DNA from: Acanthochlamys bracteata
Taxonomy: Eukaryota; Streptophyta; Magnoliopsida; Pandanales; Velloziaceae
Direction: 5' to 3'
NCBI GenBank assembly: GCA_019914995.1
Contig: CM034137.1
Coordinates: forward strand, 6,041,155 to 6,105,154
DNA length: 64,000 bases
The notes under the pieces were generated by a model. That model was given only the letters and a program-made list of their open reading frames with translations, had not been told where the DNA came from and ran no database searches. Numbering within the stretch: the first letter of the stretch is position 1; the number at the start of each line of letters is the position of its first letter. Below, in pieces: positions 1-12,400 of this stretch. A program made the translations under genes and the position numbers.

Positions 1-688
1 TTCGGCGGCGAGATTTCGGTCTGTGCGGCAAGTGGCGATCGTTCGAGCAGCGGCGAGCAAGGACGAAGCCGGATGCGATTGGCGGCAGCAGGCGGCTGTA
101 GACGGCGGCAAGGACGAAGCCGGATGCGATTGGCGACAGCAGGCGGCTGTAGACGGCGGCAAGGACGAAGCCGGATGCGATCGGAGGCCGCAGGAGTGGC
201 GACAGATTCGGCGGCAGTGGCAAGCGAGTCGAGGCAGCGGCGCGGCAGAGACGGCTGTAGACGGCGGCAGGGACGAAGCCGGATGCGATCGGAGGCCGCA
301 GGAGCGGCGACAGGTTCGGCGGCAGCGGCGAGAGAGTCGAGGCAGCGGTGGTGATGTAAATCCGGTGGCAGCCGAAGGTGGCGGTCGAAGGAGGCCGAGG
401 TTGGTCGATTAGATGCTCGGATGTTTGTATGTTTTGTGTTTTTTTTTTTTTTTCGTTCCCGGCGGTGACAAAATTTTTCTGGTCTAGTCCGGTGAGGATC
501 TGGTGGGATGTCGGAGTCGTCGGCGGCGCGGCAGAGACGGCTAGGATTTCTAACCCGCTCTGATACCATATTCAAATACATGTATTATTTCATCATACCT
601 AATACAAATACATGTCAATCTATATATAGTAGGTACATGGGGTATTATTGTCACTTCAACTCACGCCAACATATTATTGCATTCAACA
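1..688 (-). mobile_element. Copia-type LTR retrotransposon fossil, 5' LTR, PBS and leader only
   Basis: Read on the minus strand, an LTR of about 120 bp runs from 688 down to 569. It starts TGTTGAATGC and has a TATA-like CTATATATAG. It is followed directly by TGGTATCAGAGC (568-557), the standard plant Copia primer site matching initiator Met tRNA. A GC-rich leader with the 61-350 minisatellite continues to the window edge. The element is incomplete here because the window ends. It abuts the second Copia fossil at about 689. Age cannot be judged from one LTR. Confidence 0.7.
61..350. repeat. compound GC-rich minisatellite
   Basis: Two adjacent 51-bp units (61-111 and 112-162) begin GGACGAAGCCGGATGCGAT and differ at one base. 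They are followed by two longer units with the same start (163-270, about 108 bp, and 271 to about 350). The array lies just inside the primer site of a minus-strand Copia fossil, so it belongs to that element's leader or early gag region. The GC-rich bias contrasts with the AT-rich surroundings. Confidence 0.85.
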
Positions 689-3600
689 TGCTCTCTAATT
701 GAATGATGTCTTAAGTCAATATGATTTGCGCGAGAGTGTTGAATGGGATTTTTTGTTAACTTAATGGCACTAGTATTATCACAGAATATTGGCACATTTT
801 TAAAATCAAAGCCAAAATCAAAGAGTTGCTGTTTTATCTAGAGTACCTGAGAACAACAGTTTCCAGTAGCTACGTACTCTGCTTTGGCAGTGGGCATGAC
901 TACTAATGATTGTTTTCTGAAGCACCATGAAATCAAACAATTTCCTAGAAACTGACAAGAGCCACTTGTGCTCTTTTTATCAAGCTTGCACCCACCAAAG
1001 TCAGCGTCAGCATATGCATACAGATTAAATTCACAGCCTTTAGGGTAGAACAATCCTAGCTCTTTAGTTCCAACTAGATATCTAATGATTTATTTTACAG
1101 CTATCATATGGGATTCTTTAGGATCACTTTAAAATCCAGCACATAAGCACACACTAAATTGAATATCTGGTCTATTAGTAGTTAGGTATAAAAGTGATCC
1201 AATCATACCTCTATATAATTTTTGATCGACTGCTTTACCTGTTTCATCCCAGTTCAGTTTATAGGAACTAGACATTGAAGTGCTCATCTCCTTGCTTCTT
1301 TTCATGCTGTATTTCTTGATCAATTCCTTAATATACTTACTCTGACTTATGAAGATGTCATTTTTCAGTTGTTTGATTTGTAAACCGAAAAAGTAATTCA
1401 ATTCTCCCATGAGGCTCATTTCAAATTCTTCTTACATCAGCTCAGAAAATTTTCTATACAGTCTTTCATTAGTGGCACCAAAGATTATGTCATCTACGTA
1501 AGTCTGAACGATTAGCATGTCATTATTTTCACGCAAAGTAAATAAGGTTAAGTCAATATTACCTCGGATGAAGCCTTTCTCAATCAAGAATGTGCTTAAC
1601 TGCTCATACCAAGCTTTGGGAGCTTGTTTCAGACCATAGAGTGCTTTGTTCAGTTTGTAAACATGACTTGGGAAATTAATATTTTCAAAGCTAGGAGGTT
1701 GTTCAAAATATACTTCTTTTTTTAGAAATCCATTCAAGAAGGGCACCTTTGACACCATTTGAAAGAGTTTAAAGTCTTTATGACATGCAAAAATAAATAG
1801 TATTCTAATAGCTTCAAGACGTGCAATCTAGCTTTTTGATTATATCCTTTTGCCACCAATCTAGCTTTATTTCTAATGATATTTTTATTTTCATCCATTT
1901 TATTTCTGAAGACCCACTTAGTTCTTATGATGGATTTATTTAGTGGTTACTTAACAAGGTGCCAACATTGTTGCTTTCAAACTGATTTAATTCCTCTTAC
2001 ATAGCAATGATCTATGAGTTATCTGTCAGAGCATCATATATGCACTTTGGCTCTAGGCTTGATACAAATACAGAGTATTCCATAAAATTATTTTGAAATG
2101 AGATCTAGTTCGTATACCTTCATTTACCTCACCCAATATGTTTTTCTGTGGATGACTGGTTGTGTGCTTGAAAGGTCTGTGAATTGGTTCATTTATTTCT
2201 GCTTGATCAAGCATACCTCCAGAGACTTGTCCTTCCTCTGTTATTTCAATTGGCTATTCGTCAGCTGTTTGGTTCTCTGTAATTTGTTGTATTTCTGCCG
2301 ATGGGAATATTTCTTCTTCTTCTGACCGTGCACTAATTCTGGATTCTTTCGTGGCCCATTTTTAGACTCATTAAATAATACATGCATAGACTTTTCAACA
2401 ATCATAGTTCTTTTATTGAAAATTCTATATACTTTTGACGTTGAAGAATAACTAAGAAAAATACATTCGTCACTCTTTGCATCAAACTGTCCAATATTAT
2501 TTTTTCCATTATTCAGTATGAAGCATTTGCAGCCAAAAGTTCTTAAATAAGCAATATTGAGAATTCTTCCCTTTAGAAGCTCATATTGAGTCTTTTTAAA
2601 AATAGGTCGAATAAAAGCACGATTAATTGTTGACAGCTTCGGCCCAGAAATATTTTGGTAAGTTTTATTCTAATAACATAGTTCTGGCCATTTTTACTAG
2701 CACTCTGTTTTTCCTTTCCACTATACCATTCTGTTGGGGAGTTCTAGGAGCAGAGAAGTTATGTGTTAAACCATTAGTGTCGCAAAATTCATCAAAATAG
2801 AAGTTTTGAAATTTCTTACCATGATCACTTCTTACAGAATAGATTTTGAGGTCGAGTTCTTTTTAAATCTTTTTGAAAAAACATGTAAATATTTTTAGTG
2901 CATCATTTTTATATATAAGAAAGTAGACCCAACAAAAACGAGAGTAATCATCTACAATTACTAAGCAGTAGTACTTACCTCCCAAGCTCACTGTCCTTGA
3001 TGGCCCAAACAAATCCATGTGCAGTAGTTGTAATAGCTTACTAGTTGTTATTGCTTGCTTGAGCTTGAATAATGACTTCACTTAATTTTTTTTAACACAG
3101 GCATCACATAATTCATCCAGACTGTAATTTGTTTCAAGTAAACCTTTTACTAATTTTAATTAGATCGTTTTGACAGAATCTTTATGTTGCAGTGTCCCAA
3201 ACGTCTGTGCCAGAACCAGCTACTTTTCTGCTGACTTGCAACTAAACACATTTTATGGTTAGGGAAATCATCAATATAGAGAACATAAACATTGCCTTCC
3301 CTTCTTTCATTTAGTATTTCTTCTCCAGATGATAGGTTAACAATTGAACAACAGTGATTGTCAATGTTGACGTTGAAGCCATTATCATAAAGTTGATTTA
3401 TACTTATTAAGTTGTGTTTTAATCCTTTAATATGAAGAAGATTTTCGATGCAGAGGGATGAGGGATACCTATCTTTCTTACACCTATTACTTTGCACTTA
3501 CTGTTGTCTCCCAAAATCACATTTCTACCGAATTGTTTTTGCAAACTACTGAAGCATCTTTCATTTCCAGTCATATGTCTTGAGCACCCACTGTCCAAAT

Positions 3601-6600
3601 ACCACTTGTTATATTTTAGTCGTGTTGGCTCTTCTCCTTCTTGTAAAAGAGAGTTTCAGTGTTTAGATACACAAATTTCTTTAAGTCCTAGAGAGTTAGT
3701 GCTGTTAATTGTTTTTTTTGGAGCCCATATCATTTTTATTTTGTTAATGTTCTTTTTATACCAGCAGGAGTTAGTACTATGACCTTTTCTACCACAATAA
3801 AAATATTTAACGAAAGGTGTTATCAAATATGACTCATTTGCTGTGCATACTCTGGACACCAGATTTTTCTTGTTCTGTAACCTTACTGACTGCATACTTG
3901 TGTAGCTGGTACAGGATTGACCTTCATACCTTGTGATTTGTTTACCAGTTGCTTTAGATGATGTAGGTACAAATCCTATTTCTTCTTTTCTGTATGTGCT
4001 ACGTTGAGCTCCCAGTATTGCATCAAGTCTGTCTTTTTCTTTTTACAAATTTTGCCAGTGAAGCTTCTAGATCGAGATTCTTACTTTATATATTTTTGTT
4101 TTCTTGATGCAGTCTTTTGATTTTCTTCTTTCAGCTTACTCTCTTTTACGTACATAGTTGTGTAATTATTCATGAATGGCTCGAGATCTAAAATGGTAGA
4201 GTACTGTAATCTGTCTACTTCTCGACTCAGTGCTTTATTCAACTCTTCAAGTTCAGCAATTCTTTTTATTATATTCACACTCGAGCTTTCTGTGCAGTTT
4301 GTCAATTCACCAGTCTTACATTCGTCTAACTTGACATGTAACTTTTCATTAATTTGCATTAGACGTTTATTTTCAACGTGTAATGCACATAGTTTAGAAT
4401 TCATGTGATCATAATCAGCATGCAGTGTGTCTTTTATTGCATCTGTTTTATCCTCTAAGGCATTTTTTAATAAAGTATTTCTTCTTTTAGACATTCATTT
4501 TCATCCTTAAGTTTATGCATGCATACTTTTATAGTTTTGCAATCAGTCTTGGCATATAGGTATTTTGCATACAGTTCATCAAACAAATCTTGTAATTTTT
4601 CATTAGAGTCATCATAGTCAGTAGAGCTTACCTCATTAATGTCTTCATGATCGGCCATCAGGCATAAGTTGACTTCTTCATTTTTCTCAGTCTCAATCTA
4701 ACTATCTTCCCGATGAGCTTTCATCCTCATCACTCCAGGTTGACATTGCTCGTTTTCTTCTTGTGTGTTTATTTTTAGATCTCTTCAGTAAGGGACATTC
4801 GTTTTTAAAATGTCCTGGTTTGTTGTAATTGTAGAAGTTTTGTCTTATCTATCTTCTCGCTTATTGTTTCGTCTAAATCTTCTTCTTTTTCTGAACTTGT
4901 TTCTTCTAAGAAAGTTTTTAAATTTTTTGGTTAGAAGTGCAATATCTTCATCAGAGGAGGAATCACTTACCTGTTGTTCATTAGTTTTTAGTGCAATTCC
5001 TTCAGAACGTTCATCAGTTTCCTTTAAGGACAACTCTTTGGCCATCAGTTTACCGATTAGTTCATCTAGAGTCATTTGGTGAAAAGTTAGATTTTTCTCT
5101 ATGGCATCTACTTTTGATCCAAAGGTTGGGAGAATAGCTCTCTTTATTTTCCATTTCAGCTCTTCGGGATTGAAGACTTTTCCTTAATTCTTCAAGGGAT
5201 TTGTGATGTTAGTAAATTTAGTAAATATTTGAGTAATGGACTAACCTCGGTTCATTTTGAAGTTTTCATACTCATGCATGAGTAGATTTACTCTGATTTT
5301 CTTGACTTGTGTGGTTCCTTCATGTGTTAACTCTACTTGATCCCATATTTCCTTTGCAGTGTTGTAGGCACTAATTCTGTTGAACTCATTTGGATCCAGT
5401 GCACAGTAGAGAAGATTCATGGCTCTGTCATTCATTGATATCAGCTTGTTGTTTTCATCAGTGTATTCACGTTCTGTCTTTGGAATTCGTATTCCATCTG
5501 GACCAGCCTTTATTGGTATGATTGGTCCATCGCGTACGATTTTCCAGAGTGTAAAGTCTTGTGCTCGAATGAAGATTGTCATCTTCATTTTCCAATAGCC
5601 ATAGTTGGTTCCATCAAAGAGAGATGGTCTATTGGAGGATCTTTCTTCAAAAGCTATAGGAACAAGGTTAGCCATAAAGATCTTTTACCTTAAGGTTGTT
5701 AGATCTTTGATTTTGGAGGCCTGCTCTGATACCAATTGTTGAATCTGCTGCAATATCAACTCAAAAGGGGAGGGGTGAATTGAGTTGATAAATAAAAATT
5801 TTCGTAAATCTTAACGATCCTATAGACAGCAAACGTACAGTCGGCTATTAGTAGTCTTGTAACCTGCAAACAGAAAAGATTAGAGTATATGGCGATTTAG
5901 TTAAAGAAGAGAGTACTCAGAGTATTTTACGTGGTTCGGCAAACCTCTTTGCCTACATTCACGGGTGCTCTATCACAAGAGCTAAAGCTTCACTAAACTT
6001 TAAATAAGCTACACATACACCAAGAGTAAAGTGCTTCACCAAACACACTTACTCTTAAAGAGTTTCTTCACCAAGACAATCTTTCACAGCCTACTGAACA
6101 CCACTATTCCTCTGGCTGATATGCTAGCTCTATTATTATAAAGTTTAAAAACTTTCACCAAGCTCCAACCGAGCTTCTTTACCAGGTCCTCTGAGCACCC
6201 TGTCATATAACTGTATGAGGTTAAAAGAAAAAGAAAAGTTAGGCACAGAATCTATCTCAAAGTGAATGAGCTTTCTTAGGAGTTTTCTGTTGAGAAGATC
6301 GAGCTAGTTGCTGAGAATGATGCTTTCTATTTGATCAGCAGTAAGATTTCAATTTTTACTTGAGTGATTTGAGCGTTGTAGAGCAGATGAGTTTTTGGGT
6401 CTTCGTACGTTGATCATCACATTTTTTTGTTCCTCTACTTCCCTTCTTATAGACTTTCATTCCTTTGCAGGATGATTCTTCCCGTTGAATAAGATTGTCA
6501 TTGACGCCCTTTTGTGTTGGTAGATTTTCAAGATGGAGAGGAGCAGTTTATTCAGCAGTTAATCAATCGCTTCCACAGTCAGTTTCGGCTACTCTTGTGC

Positions 6601-7240
6601 AGTTCTTCATTTGCATTAAATGCAATGTGGAAGGAAATTTAAGTTTACCCACCCATAATCCTAGACTTAATTCAGCTGAATTGTTGTTTTTAATATTCGA
6701 GCTGAGTTGGCTTGTCCCAATTTAATGCATTCCAGGTTGTCTCCTTTGGGTTGGTTTGACTTCAACAATTTGACTTGATTAGTCAATATTAGTTGTATTA
6801 ATCTCTTTTCTTTCCTTAAACGTTGATCTTTTCCTTTTTTGTGAAAAGAATGATTCTTGCTCGTTGTAGATCTTGTATCATCTGACTTGTTTCAGTTCAG
6901 TGAAATGTGAATTCAAAAGATCTTGAAATGAAGGGCTTGAGCAAAAATTTTATTGTTGAACCCAATTCTCTGGTTTTGAGCGTCACAGAAAAGTTTTCGT
7001 ATGCTCAGTAGTTGAATGACTGGCTGTAGAGTGACTATAGGGTCCTCTGTTCTATATGTTGCTTGATTGACAGTAGCAGAACAGATGGCTGTTCAATAGC
7101 TGTGGTTGTTGTCTGTCGTGTGTAAGATAAACTTGATTTCTTTAATCCTACAGAACTTGATTTTAATTTATTAGTCCAATATAAATCATGATTCTTAATT
7201 CAATGTTATCCTCAAAATTAACTAGAGAGTGCCAACACGG
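689..7240 (-). mobile_element. Ty1/Copia retrotransposon fossil, Sirevirus-like
   Basis: This is a minus-strand element in Copia order (gag, integrase, reverse transcriptase, RNase H). A 5' LTR starts at 5737 (TGTTGAATCT on the plus strand), with primer site TGGTATCAGAGC at about 5734-5723. Gag lies near 5241-5675, with the phrase SLFDGTNYGYWK typical of Copia gag. A CCHC knuckle (CGRKGHSTNSC) lies near 3770-3800, integrase about 2860-3500, RT about 1130-1760 and RNase H about 690-1050. The outer LTR end is uncertain: TTCAACA at 6767 would give about 1.03 kb, while LTR-like sequence seems to run to about 7240. No 3' LTR is seen; another Copia LTR abuts. The element is clearly dead, with roughly ten or more breaks. 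The gag type and long LTR suggest a Sirevirus (inference). Confidence 0.85.
5737..7240 (-). repeat. 5' LTR of the Sirevirus-like Copia fossil
   Basis: It begins next to the primer site with TGTTGAATCTGC (plus strand), so the LTR ends TTCAACA in element orientation. The matching opposite end TTCAACA occurs at 6761-6767, though similar sequence continues to about 7240. It contains the phrase TTTACGTGGTTCGGCAAACC (near 5930), which also occurs in degraded form near 8960. That supports a second, older LTR scrap of the same group there. Confidence 0.6.
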
Positions 7241-8137
7241 CAGTTGCATCAAATCCTAATTGAATCAATCTAACAACCTTCTAGCTGATGACTTTCTATA
7301 GATATTGTGATGAACTTATAATTTTTTTCAAAATCAATTGGTAATAAAAAATTAGTGAACTCAAATATTTATGAATATTATTTTAAAACTATTGATAAAT
7401 AATATAAGATTAAATATTATTTAATAGATGTAAGCTCATATACCCTTGATGTATCCAACAAATTTCCATTTGGATTTAATTGGAACATAGCTGCGACAAC
7501 TATGCATATCAACCTCCTAAATATCCTTTGCGTGGCTTGAATCTAATAAGTCATTTGAAATCACATCGAATGGTGGAGTTTGAATCAATAAGAATTCTGT
7601 CAGGTGTAGTTCTTCTCTGGTGCAACTTCCTTAGTTCATGCATTCTTCTAGTGCTTCCATATGCTAATCAATCGATCGACCAATCACCGAGACATCCGTA
7701 GGTATAGCTTCCATAGCTACGGATCGCCACAGCTGTAGGAGGTACCATAGGTGGTAATGGTTGTGCCGCCTCCTAGGGATGCCAGCCATTCCTTTTCCAA
7801 AGTGTGTGCTATTCCTATGTAGAGCTGCCAAGGAGTAACACCAGTTTCTTCTTCTTTTCGGTTCTGATTTACTCTGTTTTTATTGTAGTACAGTATTTTT
7901 TCTTTCTGTTCATTGCCGTTGTGCATAAAAGCAGTTGATCCTAAGACAAACCTGTCTACCTGACAACATTCGGTAACCCCTGCGTAGTTACGACATCCGT
8001 TGAGTTTGCAATATCAAATCACAAACATGGAGGCCAATCTAACACTTGCCTTGGCAGATACAATGATTGATCAGGTGGAGACGAGGAGAATGTTATGGAA
8101 TCTGACATAAAACTAGTGGAATCCAGTTTAGCATTTA
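7241..8137. other. intergenic, no gene recognised
   Basis: The sequence is less AT-rich than its flanks between about 7450 and 8100. Short open frames exist on both strands (7480-7701 plus, 7717-7926 minus). Neither shows a domain, splice pattern or family resemblance that I can name. It may be old transposon or gene debris. Confidence 0.4.
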
Positions 8138-8792
8138 GGCTTTATTTGGATGATAGATAGACATGAAAAATAATGGTGAAGTAAATCATTTTTCTATGTC
8201 TATCTACGTTTGGTAATATATCGTTAATGAAAAAGTTAATGAAAAGGATGGAAAAGTATTCATCATCCTTTCCACTATTTAGTAGTTAAATATATACCTA
8301 ATAAATTTATTTCCCCTTTTATCATTTTATTTTTTTAAATATTTTTAATATTTATAATTTAATATTTATTTTTTATTTAATATTTTTAAATTAAAATATA
8401 TTCTTTTTATTATAATAATTTAAATTTTTTTATATTTATTTAATTTTAATTAGTGAGAAAATAATAAAATTATATGATTAGTTTTTATATTTAATAATTG
8501 CTATAATTTTAGATTAATATAAAAAATAAATTTAAAAATTATATTAATAAATTAATTAAAATTATATTAATAAAAGTAATATTAATATAAATAAATAAGG
8601 ATGTTTAAATTTTTTATAAAAAAATTACTTCTATTACTCATTTATTTAATTTATTACCTTCACTATATATCCAAATATCGTAAGATCAATTAATTATTTT
8701 TTTTATCCGTTCTCTTATTATTTTTCTTATCCGTCATCTTACTCTTATTTTTTACCTACTCTTATTTCTTACCTATAAATCCAAATATACCC
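8138..8792. mobile_element. Tourist/PIF-Harbinger-type MITE, 655 bp
   Basis: The ends are inverted: GGCTTTATTTGGAT at 8138 and ATCCAAATATACCC at 8792 (11 of 14 match). The copy is flanked by a TTA duplication (8135-8137 and 8793-8795). TTA or TAA target sites are the rule for PIF/Harbinger elements. The interior is very AT-rich with no coding frame, so it is non-autonomous. Confidence 0.75.
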
Positions 8793-8802
8793 TTAAGGGT
8801 TA

Positions 8803-9140
8803 GGGGAGAAGGTGGGTGTTGCAATTTAAATTTAAACTAATTTCTCACAAAATTCAATTGGAGTCGAGTCAACCAAAGCAAGGTTGATTTCTGCACTGAA
8901 AAATATTAGAATAGTAAATCAGATCCAAAACGCGAGAAATAATCAAACAACATATGATATAGTGAATTTTAGGTGATTCAGCAACTAAGTTGCGTACATC
9001 TACGACACCTGAAAGTGTTCAAGTAGAGCTATTACAACCAGATTAGCCAAGGTCTTCCAATTTCAACTTCTATGCTATTACACATCACTCGGGCTTGGGA
9101 TCCTCCGACTCTCATGGTGCAGCTTCATAACATATCCTCC
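8803..9140. mobile_element. degraded Copia LTR scrap
   Basis: The stretch near 8960-9040 (GTGATTCAGCAACTAAG, then a 'gcgtacatctacgac' phrase) resembles the LTR block near 5925-5990 of the Sirevirus-like element. The resemblance is in order and wording but diverged. No internal region or paired LTR is visible, so it is a solo or truncated LTR, older than the 5737-7240 copy. Confidence 0.45.
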
Positions 9141-9491
9141 AGTCGTTCTATTTATGCATTGTAGCTAGTTGAAGTCTATGCATTGTCACAATTTTCCTTC
9201 AGAATACATTTTTATATCAAGGTCTAATTGCTAGCTAAAATATGTACTATATATACACAACAGAGTCTCAGCCTACATTTTTAAACAAATTAACTCTCAA
9301 CATTTGTGCTGATAATATTATAATGACGTTTACATGTTGAAGAGTCTACATAGTTACCTTTGATTCCTAAAGCAGCTTGCACCATGATTCATCCTTTCAA
9401 CTTGTGGAGTTGCTGGTATTACATGATCATTTGCTGACTTCGCCATTTCACCTTTACTTGCTTTCTCGTCTGGCTATACAAAGCTGTTCAT

Positions 9492-12400
9492 TTAGAGGGG
9501 AATACCATCAACGGCCACACCTACTGGGGGTGGATCATTATGTGCTTCGTCAATTGCCTTGGAACTGTTCCCTTCAGACTTGTCAAATAGGCCATCCTCT
9601 ACTGTTTTCCCAGGCATGTCATCACCAGAAGCAACTTTGTTATCCTTCACTGCACTATTTGTCGCGCTGTTTCTAGTATCGTCTTTGTTAACTTTCTCTT
9701 CTCTGTCTTTCTCACGGTTGCAGTTATCAGCTGCAGTACCCGAATTATTGACAGATTCATCGTTCATTACAAGTTTGACTTTTTTCAACTTGTCACCAAG
9801 AGGTGGGGAGACTCTCTCATCAGTGTTTGTTGGACTGTGTACTAAACTATATCCAGCTTCTCCACGTCCTCCTGGACTTTTGTTGTTGAAATTCTTACCA
9901 AAGAATAAACCAACCTTCTCAAAGCCCTTCTTTATGTTATTCCCAAGCTTCTTACTCTTATGATGGCCACCACTCTCATGGGTCTGGCTTATGTTGCTGT
10001 CATCGGACCCAGAAGATGCTGATCTTGGGCTTGAAGGAGATAGATTAGACTCCTTGTCTTCTCCTTCAACTTGTGTTTCCGGATGCCGATCATGTCCTTT
10101 CCGTGGTTCCCAAGTCGGTGATACCTCGCTTCCAGGATGATGCACCCACAATACGTTTTTTTCCTGCCCTTCCATATCTACGGGCTCATAATGATCAGAT
10201 ATGTTCTGGACATCTTCTGTCTTTGCATTATCATTGAAATAGTTTTCAGAAGTTGAATTTCTGCTTGGTGTTTCACTTTCCCGTTTACCATGCATTTGAT
10301 CCTTTAAATTTCTTTCTGGTATTCCAGAGTCTGATTTTTTAGATGACTTGCTCCCATCAAAAGATTGCTCCATCTGTCACAAAATTCCATCACCTTAGCT
10401 CTAGACAACATCCATAATATCATAAGCAATGGAATATCATACCTTGACATTATCAGATTCTACAATAGTCAGTGCCACGTGCAGCTTCCCTGTGTTGGTG
10501 TTCTTCAAAGGCAACCACATATCATGTTTTTGTCCTCCCCTTAGTTCACTTACGTTTATTGAACAAGTCCTAAAAGCCATTGAAATGTTTCAGATGAAGA
10601 AAATGGATAAGGTTACAAATAGTTTAAGTCCCATTTCATCTGAGGACTCATGAACTTATTCTATATAGGTGTCAAGCCACATTTTGATCTTTGTATTATG
10701 CCAAAATTTCTTACGTGTACCTTGAAATGTTGGTTTGATCCCTATTCTTTCTCGAATAGCCTTGCTATGAACAGACAAACTAACTTGGCATCAACATTTG
10801 GTTTCAAGTGTGTTCAAACTATTTGGGTGCTGGATGGACTTTCATGTGGCACAAGCATTGCCTAGAACTTGACCTATACGAGAAATTGTATTTCTAGCTA
10901 ATTCATGATATCATTTTCTGCTCCACCTCTACATTCAAATATTATAAAAGTTTGACGTCCTAGCTCAGCTAAACTGTTAAGGACAAGAATCATTTGAAAC
11001 AAAAAGCTGAAATATGGGGACCAAAACAGGCAGTTTATATAGGATTAAGATGGAAATGAACACTTTCCCATCATAGTAGGAGGATCTGGTCTGGCTCTAC
11101 ATACACCTATTCATATTCAAGGAAGGAGTACTACGGCTGTCTCATGAATGGAATTGTCCTTTATTTCAGAGATTTCAATATCATCTACCTCACAAATTGC
11201 TAGTTTTCCCTCTAAAGCACATATACATCAAGATGCCAAACTATTTTAATTAAATTTAAGATCTTGTAGTAGTAACCAAGGTTAAAAAATTCCTCATTAA
11301 GCAAGATAAATCCTGACATATAAAAAAAGAGATTTCAGAGACACACCCGAGCATGTCATCTGTAGTCATACGATTCTTATCACAAACTTCAAGAACTAGC
11401 ACATTTTGTGCATCCCATGAAGTGAGCGGAACGTTGAAGTCTTCCATCCATTTAGGAGCCAGAGTTCTTCCTATAGTTTTTGTTTGGAATCTATAAGAAC
11501 CAAGTTGGCCTTTCACGTATGGGTCCGCAAGTCCTACATGACATTTCCAATCATTTATAATAAAAAAAAGGAAAATCGTCTCCTTTTAAGTCTAATCAAA
11601 TGGTTGAAATATACAAACCGTTCATGTCAGATGGCTTCAGTTCAGCTCCTTCCATAATCTCCACTTTAACAAACGCGACTGGATGCTTCTCATCAATATC
11701 AAACCACTTTTCTGGTGACATTAGAAAAGTTTCACCAGAGATTAGTGCATTTGACAACTGTATAGGACTAAAAAATTCCTTGCGAGTCCCACTATAAGAA
11801 ATGAACTGAGCTAAAATTTTTGCTTAAGGCAATTGGTTGGTGTTAGTTATCTTTCTAAGGTGTGTGTGCAAAGTGTTCCTCATGAACTCCTGCATTAAGA
11901 ATAAATCTTTCAAAGCTTTATATGAAGCTTTGTAGAAAATAAATTACCAACTCCATTTCCAAGATAAAATGAAACTAAGAGAACAAGAATTGCATGTTTT
12001 GCTACTTATTAAGGCACAAAAGTCATAGCAATAAAGATTCTACTACTCTGAACTCTTTAGTTAACGTTTAATGCAAACAGATTTGCCACCATTATCTGCA
12101 GGCTGTAGCTCACCCGATGGCGCTGAAACAAACTTCTCCACATCAATCACTAACATATTAGGCTGCAGGCAATAGAAGATATCAGAAATTAATGCATTAG
12201 ACATTCATCTAGCTCCTGTATTCAAAAATTCCATTAAGAAAAACCAACCTCAACAAGAGTCTGTTCAAATACAACATCTAGAATCTTCTCCTGTCAAGAA
12301 AACCAAGCAAAAGTAGCATCATTAAAACGCTTGCTATAAAGCAAAGACATTATAAGAATGCATATACAATAAAACTTACTATGTATCCTGCAATTCCTGG

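Noticed and set aside
9377-9963. Plus-strand ORFs of 99 and 134 codons
   Set aside because: Antisense to the last exon and 3' part of the NTMC2T6-like gene.
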